Shown here in pieces: positions 5,329 to 11,702 of a DNA stretch of 12,571 nucleotides. This DNA is from an uncultured bacterium (GTDB lineage Bacteria > Actinomycetota > Actinomycetes > S36-B12). The stretch covers positions 1-12,571 of the forward strand of contig CAJAKT010000164.1 of the NCBI GenBank assembly GCA_903940375.1, read 5' to 3'. Each line of letters opens with the position of its first letter. The first letter of the stretch is position 1. The position numbers and the translations under genes were made by a program. The notes beneath the pieces were generated by a model, which was given only the letters and a program-made list of their open reading frames with translations, did not search any database and was not told the origin of the DNA.

Positions 5329-6990
5329 CTAGTCGGAATCCAGCGGCACGCGCCACGTCAGCCGCGTCCCACCAGCATCCGACACGCGTTCGAGCCGGCA
5401 GCTACCGCCGAGGTCATGCGCACGGCTTGCGATATTGGCCACGCCCGACCTCCGTCCGGCACGATCGAGGCTGATACCGACCCCATCGTCGGTGACCACG
5501 AGCACCACATCGCCGCTGTCGATCTGCACGATGACCTCGACCCGCTTCGCATCAGCGTGCTTCGCCGCGTTGGTGAGCGCCTCGCGTAGTGCGGCCACCA
5601 GGTGGTCAACTGCTTCGGGGCCGAGCATCGAGTCGACAGGTCCGGAGAAGCGAACGGACGGTTCGAATCCCAGGAGAGCCGCTGACTGCGAGGTCTCACG
5701 AAGGACCCGTCCGCGCGCACTGTCAGATGGACCGTCGACTGGCTCATGCAGGGCGAAGATCGTCTGCCGGATCTCCTTGATGGTCTCGTCAAGTTCATCG
5801 ACCGCGCGAGAGACCCGCTCAGCCGCTGCTTCGGGCACATCATCGATTCGCGTGGTGCCCTGCAGCATCATTCCGGTGGCGAAGAGCCGCTGGATGACGA
5901 GGTCGTGCAGGTCGCGGGCGATACGGTCGCGGTCCTCGTAGACCGCGAGCCGTTCATGCTCGCGACGTGCCTGCGCGAGTACCAGCGTCACCGCTGCCTG
6001 CGAAGCGAACGAGCCGCCAAGTTCAAGGACGTCGCGTGGCGCATGGCTCTTGGGATCACCCCACAGCAGGACAAGTACCCCGAGCACACGATCTGCCGTG
6101 CTGAGCGGGATGACGAGTCCGGGACCGAAAAGCGGCCCCTCACCTTCGATTCCCAGCAATCGCTCGCTCGACCGCTGGACAGTGCTCTCCCCGCCGACGA
6201 ACGCGGCATGCGCGATCGATGCCGACGGGATCCGCTGCCCTTCCCAAGCACCCACAATCTCAAGGACGCCACTGACCTCGGGGTCCACGGCCTCGTCTCG
6301 ACCATCGACGATCTCGACGAGGAGCTCACTCTCGTCATCGGGAAGTGCGACGAGTGCGACGTCAGCACCCGTCAGCGTCCTCGCACGATTCGCGATCAGG
6401 GCAAGGACCTCGTCGGTCTCACTGTCGGCGAGCACCGCGTTCGCGATGTCGGCTACGGCCTGCTGCCATTGCTCACGCTGTCGCGTGCGTTCGTAGAGTC
6501 GTGCGTTCTCGATGGCCACGGCTGCGGCCGCCGCGAGAGCCATGACCGTCCGCTCATCCTCCGATGTGAAGCCCGTGCCCGTGCGCTTCTCCGTCAGGTA
6601 CAGATTCCCGAAGACCTCGCCACGCACCCGAACCGGCACTCCGAGAAACGAGCCCATGTGCGGGTGGCCGGCCGGGAAGCCAGACGAGGACGGGTGGGCC
6701 GAGAGATCCTCGAGTCGGATGGGAACGGGGTGGTCCACCAGTAGGCCGAGGATGCCCTTGCCGCTCGGCAGGTTGCCGATGACTCCGACCGAGGCCGCAT
6801 CGATGCCCACGTGGACGAACTCCCCGAGCCCACCGTCGGAGTTCAGCACACCCAAGGCACCGTACGTGGCGTCAACGAGTTCGACGGCCGCCTGCACGAT
6901 TCGGCGCAGCGTCGCACCGAGCTCAAGCCCCGCGGCGACAGACACGACAGCCGTGAAGAGCCCGCGCTCCCGGTCCTGCTGCGGCATCAC
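5329..6990 (-). CDS. devS: DevS/DosT-like GAF-GAF sensor histidine kinase, probable heme sensor
   Basis: This 553-residue soluble kinase has no membrane segments. Domains in order: GAF-A (about 22-170), GAF-B (about 174-342), a HisKA_3 dimerisation/phosphoacceptor domain with His362 in DRIARDLHDLVIQRLF, and a HATPase domain with N-box EALTNAAKHADA (Asn474) and G-box DDGVGI (501-506). Compared with remembered M. tuberculosis DevS, GAF-A aligns without gaps at a constant offset of 40 residues. The heme-ligand His149 falls on His109 (FPAGHPHM) and the distal Tyr171 on Tyr131 (GNLYLT). Position 87, Glu in DevS and Gly in DosT, is Gly47. The roughly 40-residue N-terminal extension of DevS is absent, and a stop codon three codons upstream rules out a longer start. 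Translation begins at GTG 6990 (AGG eight bases upstream) or ATG 6987. It starts 9 bp after cydC in the same direction, so it is probably the last gene of the cyd unit. Heme binding and oxygen/NO sensing are inferred. Confidence 0.9.
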   Translation of the reverse strand: MMPQQDRERGLFTAVVSVAAGLELGATLRRIVQAAVELVDATYGALGVLNSDGGLGEFVHVGIDAASVGVIGNLPSGKGILGLLVDHPVPIRLEDLSAHPSSSGFPAGHPHMGSFLGVPVRVRGEVFGNLYLTEKRTGTGFTSEDERTVMALAAAAAVAIENARLYERTRQREQWQQAVADIANAVLADSETDEVLALIANRARTLTGADVALVALPDDESELLVEIVDGRDEAVDPEVSGVLEIVGAWEGQRIPSASIAHAAFVGGESTVQRSSERLLGIEGEGPLFGPGLVIPLSTADRVLGVLVLLWGDPKSHAPRDVLELGGSFASQAAVTLVLAQARREHERLAVYEDRDRIARDLHDLVIQRLFATGMMLQGTTRIDDVPEAAAERVSRAVDELDETIKEIRQTIFALHEPVDGPSDSARGRVLRETSQSAALLGFEPSVRFSGPVDSMLGPEAVDHLVAALREALTNAAKHADAKRVEVIVQIDSGDVVLVVTDDGVGISLDRAGRRSGVANIASRAHDLGGSCRLERVSDAGGTRLTWRVPLDSD

Positions 6991-6999
6991 GGCGTCAGC

Positions 7000-8781
7000 C
7001 TATGTCCGCGGGACGCCTCGTCCGATAGGAAGTGAGGGCAGAAGCAGTGACATGTCGGCACGTTCGGACTCCAGCCCCCATTGCTGGGCGTACCAGCCGC
7101 CGGCGGCCAGGAGTTCGTCGTGGCTGCCCTGGGCAACGATCCGACCCGCCTGGAGCTCCACAATCCGGTCGACGCCCTCCAAGCCGATCAGGCGGTGGGT
7201 GATGAGCAGCACGGTGGCGTCCTGCAGGGCTGTCGACATCGTGGCCGCCAGTGCATCCGCTGTCGGCCCGTCGAGATGCTCCGTCGGCTCATCGAGGATG
7301 ACGATCTCCCGACGGGCCAGCAGGAGCCGCGCCAACGCGATCCGCTGGCGCTCACCACCCGACACGGCCACGCCGAATGACCCGACGGTCGTGTCCATCC
7401 CGTGGGGCAGGGAAGAGATCCACTCGCCCAGCTGGGCCTGCGCCAAAGCCATCGACACGTCGTCGTCGCTCGCCTGCGGATTGCCCAGGCGCACGTTGTC
7501 GGCGATGCTCGTGTCGAAGATGTGCGCCAGCTGACTCAGCATGCCGACCTGCTGCCGCAAGGCATCCCCGTCGGCATCCCGCACCTCTACTCCAGACAGG
7601 CGTACGGAGCCCGCGTAGGGCAGGAATCCCATGAGCACGGCCGCCAGCGTCGACTTCCCTGATCCGCTAGGACCGACGATGGCTACCCGAGCACCAGGCG
7701 GAACGGCCACGCTGATGCCCTCGATAGCAGCAGCGTCCGCCGTCCATCGAGCAGACATGTCGACGAGCTCCAGGCCTGTGAACGCGTGCGGCAATGCCAC
7801 CGGCGCCGTTGGCTCGACGACGAGCGAGGGCGTCATCTCTATCTCTTGAATGCGTACTGCGGATCCGCGCAGCCGCTGATAGGCCAGCGCAGATGCGGGC
7901 AGTCCCGCCAGAATGTCGAACAGTGCGAGCGGCAGCAGCGCGACGACGGCGAGCCACACCGGTCCGATGCGCCCATCGATGACTGCGGGCACGGCCAGCA
8001 CGAGTGCTGCGGTCACCGCCGCCCCCTGGACAACGATGCCGATGCCACCTCCAAGACCGAGGGCGAACGACTCGCGGGCACTCAGTCGCGTCAGGCCATC
8101 GTCGAGGTGATGGATGCGCCCGGTGACGGCAGCTGCCGCGCCGAATGCCGTGATCTCCGGAGTCGCGTCCAGGGCTCGGACGACTGCGGCCGAAAGCTCG
8201 GCCTTGGCGGGCGCCATCCGAGCCTCGGCAGCCCTGGCCGTCATCGCCACGATCCACGGTGTCACGGCGAGAGCGAACACCGCGAGCACGCCGATCACGA
8301 TCCCGGAAACCGGCAGCAGCCAGCCCAGGAAAGCCACGGTGACACCCGCAACGAGCACCGCTTGCACCCAGGGCAGGATCACTCGCAGCGGCAGGTCGAG
8401 GGCCGCATCGACATCAGCGACCAATCGGGTGAGCAGGTCACCCCGCCCGAACGCCGCAAGTCCGGTCGGGGCCAGGCGTTCGAGGTTGGTGTACACGGTC
8501 ACCCGCAGGCCCGTGAGGCCGCGGAAGGCCGCATCGTGGCCGACGAGGCGCTCGCCGTATCGGAAGATTGCCCGGCTGAGTGCCAGGAAACGGACCATGA
8601 CCGCTGCGACGGTGAGAGTGAGGACCGGCGGCATCTCCGCAGCCGTCGAGATGAGCCAGCCGGATGTACCCAGCAGCGCCACCGCGCTGAGTGAGGCGAT
8701 CGCGCCCAGCAGTGCTGCCAGCGTGAGGAGGCGGCGTTGCGCGGACATCGCCTGCCACAGCGAACGAACCGGGCTCACCAT
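7000..8781 (-). CDS. cydC: Heme/thiol ABC transporter CydC (cytochrome bd assembly)
   Basis: This 593-residue fused transmembrane/ATPase half-transporter forms a heterodimer with CydD in the inner membrane; the dimer is required to assemble cytochrome bd. In E. coli it was first seen as a cysteine/glutathione exporter and later as a heme transporter. The N-terminal part (about 15-310) has the exporter membrane helices. ERLVGHDAAFR (77-87) aligns to E. coli ERLVSHDATFR, so His82 matches the heme-ligand His85. The ATPase domain has Walker A GPSGSGKST (370-378), signature VSGGERQR (473-480), Walker B VILDEPTE with Glu498, and switch His529. All catalytic residues are intact. Start ATG 8781 overlaps the end of cydD by 7 bp, and GGGGTG lies upstream. 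It sits after cydD and before the GAF kinase. Confidence 0.93.
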   Translation of the reverse strand: MVSPVRSLWQAMSAQRRLLTLAALLGAIASLSAVALLGTSGWLISTAAEMPPVLTLTVAAVMVRFLALSRAIFRYGERLVGHDAAFRGLTGLRVTVYTNLERLAPTGLAAFGRGDLLTRLVADVDAALDLPLRVILPWVQAVLVAGVTVAFLGWLLPVSGIVIGVLAVFALAVTPWIVAMTARAAEARMAPAKAELSAAVVRALDATPEITAFGAAAAVTGRIHHLDDGLTRLSARESFALGLGGGIGIVVQGAAVTAALVLAVPAVIDGRIGPVWLAVVALLPLALFDILAGLPASALAYQRLRGSAVRIQEIEMTPSLVVEPTAPVALPHAFTGLELVDMSARWTADAAAIEGISVAVPPGARVAIVGPSGSGKSTLAAVLMGFLPYAGSVRLSGVEVRDADGDALRQQVGMLSQLAHIFDTSIADNVRLGNPQASDDDVSMALAQAQLGEWISSLPHGMDTTVGSFGVAVSGGERQRIALARLLLARREIVILDEPTEHLDGPTADALAATMSTALQDATVLLITHRLIGLEGVDRIVELQAGRIVAQGSHDELLAAGGWYAQQWGLESERADMSLLLPSLPIGRGVPRT

Positions 8782-10520
8782 CCGACACCCCGGATGGTCT
8801 CTGCTGCTGCGGGCAGATTCGCATCGAAGTCAGCAGCCACGTTCTGTGCCCGAGGCCGGTCAATGCGCACGACCTGATCAGCGATCTCGACGAGGGCGGG
8901 GCGATGCGCGACGACAACCACGGTCGCACCTGCCTGAGCGAGGCGACGAACGGCAGCGACGACGGCCTCCTCGCTCGATGGATCAAGCGCAGCTGTTGGC
9001 TCATCGAGCAGGACGACGTCCGCCGGGGTCAGCAGTGCCCGAGCGAGCGAGAGGCGCTGCATCTGGCCGACCGAGAGCCCGGACCCATCAGCACGCAGTC
9101 GTGTGTGCAGCCCGTCCGGCATCGCGCGGATCTCAGCAGCGATCCCAGCGTCGGTCAGTGCACGCCACACCTCGTCCTCGGACACCGTCGCATCACGCAG
9201 CGTGATGGCATCGACGACGGTCGGGCTGTCGGGAAGATCCGAACCAGCGAGGTGAGCGCGCTGGGGGAGCCAGGCAATCCGACGCCGCCACTGCGCGAGA
9301 TCGACCTCATCGAGATTCGTCCCCATTCCGTCAACCTCGAGATGCACCGTCCCGCCCGTCGCCGAGGCGAAGCCGAGGAGCGCATTGATCAAGGTGGACT
9401 TGCCTCCACCAGAACCCCCGACGATCGCGGTCACCGTGCCCGGCTCTGCCGTGAAGGTTGCGGTATCCAACGCCGGCTCGGGTCGCTGGGGGTAGCTCAC
9501 CTGCAGATCCGAGACAACGATGCGAATCCTGCCGTCGGGCAGGACGACGGATCCGCCGACAGGCACCGGCAACTCAAGGATCGTGAAGAGCCGGTCAGCC
9601 GCACCAAGTCCCTCGGCGGCCGCATGGAAATGCTGACCCACCAGCCTCAGTGGCAGGTAGGCCTCCGGGGCAAGGAGCAGCACGAAAAGGGCAACGGGAT
9701 AGGTGATCTGCCCCTCAGCCAGGCGAATGCCGACGGAGACGGCAACGAGGGCAACCGAGAGCGTCGCCAGCAATTCGAGGGCAAGTGACGAAAGGAAGGA
9801 GACGCGCAGCACGCCCATGGTCGTGCTGCGGTACCTGTCGCCGATCGCCCGGATGGCCTCAACCTGGGACTTTGCACGCCCGAAGATCTTGAGCGTCGGC
9901 AGGCCGGAGACCAGATCGAGGAAATGGCCGGAGAGCAACGCAAGCGTGCTCCATTGCCGATCCACCTGCGACTTCGTGTACATCCCGATCAGGATCATGA
10001 AGACGGGGATGAGCGGGAGAGTCACCGCGATGATGAGCGTTGACAGCAGATCCTGTCCGAGCACCGTCATAAGCACCGCGACCGGAACGATCACGGCAAG
10101 GACCAGTTGCGGCAGGTAGCGCGCGTAGTAGCCGTCGAGTGCGTCGATGCCACGCGTGATCAGCGCTGCCGTCTCACCGGGGCTGTGCGCGCCCGGTCCG
10201 GCCGGACCGAGGGCGAGCACATGGGTGAGCGTCGCCTCCCGCAGCTGCTGCTTCGCGCGAGCCGACGCGCGAACCGCCGCAACCTCCGCGAGCCAGGCGA
10301 TCACCGCACGCGTGGCGAAGATCGCGGCCACCGCAACCACCGCGTCACGGACATCACTCCACGATGCCCCCTCGGACGTGACCGAGACGATGACGTCGGA
10401 AAGCAGGCGCGCCTGGGCGATCACGAGAACGGCCGTGATGACGCCGAGCACAACCGCCAGACCGATGAAACCGCGCGTGCTGCGCGCGTAGCGCATCAGG
10501 CGCGGGTCAAGGGGCTTCAT
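8775..10520 (-). CDS. cydD: Heme/thiol ABC transporter CydD (cytochrome bd assembly)
   Basis: This 581-residue half-transporter is the CydC partner. Membrane helices fill about 15-310, including IPVFMILIGMYTKSQVDRQW (171-190) and the LDLVSGLPTLKIFGRAKSQ coupling region (201-219) typical of CydD. The ATPase domain shows Walker A GGSGGGKST (368-376), Q-loop Gln420, signature LSVGQMQR (482-489), Walker B VVLLDEPTA with Glu507, and switch His539. The signature is LSVGQ rather than LSGGQ; E. coli CydD also has LSVGQ, so this is normal. Start ATG 10520 has AGGA ten bases upstream, a modest ribosome binding site. The gene follows cydB after a 69-bp gap that contains a strong hairpin and overlaps cydC by 7 bp. 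It is separate from cydC, unlike the fused CydDC of Streptomyces. Confidence 0.93.
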   Translation of the reverse strand: MKPLDPRLMRYARSTRGFIGLAVVLGVITAVLVIAQARLLSDVIVSVTSEGASWSDVRDAVVAVAAIFATRAVIAWLAEVAAVRASARAKQQLREATLTHVLALGPAGPGAHSPGETAALITRGIDALDGYYARYLPQLVLAVIVPVAVLMTVLGQDLLSTLIIAVTLPLIPVFMILIGMYTKSQVDRQWSTLALLSGHFLDLVSGLPTLKIFGRAKSQVEAIRAIGDRYRSTTMGVLRVSFLSSLALELLATLSVALVAVSVGIRLAEGQITYPVALFVLLLAPEAYLPLRLVGQHFHAAAEGLGAADRLFTILELPVPVGGSVVLPDGRIRIVVSDLQVSYPQRPEPALDTATFTAEPGTVTAIVGGSGGGKSTLINALLGFASATGGTVHLEVDGMGTNLDEVDLAQWRRRIAWLPQRAHLAGSDLPDSPTVVDAITLRDATVSEDEVWRALTDAGIAAEIRAMPDGLHTRLRADGSGLSVGQMQRLSLARALLTPADVVLLDEPTAALDPSSEEAVVAAVRRLAQAGATVVVVAHRPALVEIADQVVRIDRPRAQNVAADFDANLPAAAETIRGVGW

Positions 10521-10540
10521 GGTGGACTCATCCTGACATG

Positions 10541-10576
10541 CCGACGGGGCCGTCCCTGCTGGGACGACCCCGTCGG
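10541..10576 (-). terminator. Intercistronic GC-rich hairpin between cydB and cydD
   Basis: CCGACGGGG (10541-10549) pairs with CCCCGTCGG (10568-10576), and CGTCCC (10551-10556) with GGGACG (10561-10566), around a TGCT loop. On the plus strand the 10550/10567 position is a C-A mismatch. In minus-strand RNA it becomes a G-U pair, giving an unbroken 16-bp stem with an AGCA loop. In the cyd direction it begins 13 bases after the cydB stop. No U-tract follows, so it is not a textbook terminator; it may be a partial terminator, an attenuator, or a processing/stability element that separates cydAB from cydDC levels. Confidence 0.65.
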
Positions 10577-10589
10577 TTCGGGTCGGTGA

Positions 10590-11672
10590 CTAGTTCGCGG
10601 CGTTCGCGAACCTGTCGTCCGCGCGGCCACTCTCCGGCTGCGGCGGAATCATCGAGGTGCTGATGCGCTTGCGGAACACCCAGTAGGTCCAGCCCTGGTA
10701 GATCAGGACGATCGGCGTCATGATCACGGCGACGATCGTCATGACCATCAGCGTGTAGGACTGGCTGGATGCATTCGTGACCGTGAGGTCGTAGATCCCG
10801 CCCTCGCCGATGCTGCTGACCATGACCCGCGGGAACAGGCCCACGAACAGGGTCGTGACCGCGAACAGGATGGTCGCGGAGCTGAAGATGAAGGCCCAGC
10901 CATCGCGGCCCTTCAACGTCATGCCCAGAGCTGCGAGCCAGCAGACCGCTGCGATGAGAGCCAGTGGCAGCGTGAACATCACGCGGTTGGAGAAGGCCTG
11001 GTACCAGAGCAGTGCCGCAACGGCGATCACTGCGGCGACCAGTCCGATCCGAAGAGCCACCTTGCGAGACGCCTCACGAACCTCGCCCGACGTCTTGAGC
11101 GCCAGGAAGATCGCACCGTGCGCCATGAACACCGTGAGGGTCATCAGGCCCAGCAGCAGGGAGAACGGGTTGAGCAGCGAGAACAGGTTGCCGGTGAAGT
11201 TCAGGCTGCCGGCCAGATCCGGCTGCGAGCCAACGAGGGGCTCGATCGGCGAGCCGCCGACGACGTTGCCGAACGCGACGCCGAACAGCAGCGCCGGCAG
11301 TGCCGAGCCGACCACGATCGCCCAGTCCCAGCGCTTGCGCCAGGTGGCCGAGTCGCGCTTGCCCCGGTACTCGAATGCCACGCCACGAAGGATGAGGCCT
11401 ACGAGAACGAGGAGCAGCGCCAGGTAGTAGCCGCTGAACATCGTTGCGTACCAGAGCGGGAATGCCGCGAAGGTCGCACCACCAGCTGTCAGCAGCCAGA
11501 CCTCGTTGCCGTCCCACACCGTCGCGATCGAGTTGATCATCACTCGACGGCTGAGCTCGTCCTTGCCGATCACGGGCAGCAGCATGCCGACACCGAGATC
11601 GAAGCCGTCGAGAACGAAGTAGCCGATCCAGAGCACTGCGATGAGTGCGAACCAGACGGTTGTCAGTTCCAT
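10590..11672 (-). CDS. cydB: Cytochrome bd quinol oxidase subunit II
   Basis: This 360-residue integral membrane subunit pairs with CydA in the cytochrome bd oxidase, which reduces oxygen to water using quinol electrons. The N-terminal FVLDGFDLGVGML (19-31), the DGNEVWLLTAGGATFAAFP stretch (54-72) and LRGVAFEYRGK (95-105) are diagnostic for CydB, and about eight hydrophobic helices follow. The C-terminus is a short hydrophilic tail. Start ATG 11672 is supported by AGAAGGA (11685-11679) six bases upstream. It follows the cydA stop by 30 bp, so the two are surely co-transcribed. A strong hairpin lies shortly after its stop. Confidence 0.95.
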   Translation of the reverse strand: MELTTVWFALIAVLWIGYFVLDGFDLGVGMLLPVIGKDELSRRVMINSIATVWDGNEVWLLTAGGATFAAFPLWYATMFSGYYLALLLVLVGLILRGVAFEYRGKRDSATWRKRWDWAIVVGSALPALLFGVAFGNVVGGSPIEPLVGSQPDLAGSLNFTGNLFSLLNPFSLLLGLMTLTVFMAHGAIFLALKTSGEVREASRKVALRIGLVAAVIAVAALLWYQAFSNRVMFTLPLALIAAVCWLAALGMTLKGRDGWAFIFSSATILFAVTTLFVGLFPRVMVSSIGEGGIYDLTVTNASSQSYTLMVMTIVAVIMTPIVLIYQGWTYWVFRKRISTSMIPPQPESGRADDRFANAAN

Positions 11673-11702
11673 GATGTGTCCTTCTTCTCGTTCTCGAACG
11701 AC

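Noticed and set aside
5311..5331. Possible bidirectional terminator between the regulator and the kinase
   Set aside because: Only CTCA/TGAG (4 bp) can pair across a seven-base loop, too weak to call.
5746..6744. 332-codon open frame on the plus strand opposite the GAF kinase
   Set aside because: The kinase strand carries intact GAF, HisKA_3 and HATPase motifs; the opposite frame is Arg/Asp-rich with no domain.
7005..7015. GTCCGCGGGAC inverted repeat near the cydC stop
   Set aside because: The half-sites are in the wrong order and spacing for a DosR box, and it lies in coding sequence.
8114..9205. 363-codon open frame on the plus strand opposite cydC and cydD
   Set aside because: It crosses the cydD/cydC junction on the antisense strand and is Arg/Ser/Ala/Thr-rich low-complexity sequence, a typical shadow.
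11689..11700. CGTTC-TC-GAACG inverted repeat between cydA and cydB
   Set aside because: A 5-bp stem with a two-base loop cannot form a stable hairpin, and it overlaps the normal spacing to the cydB ribosome binding site.
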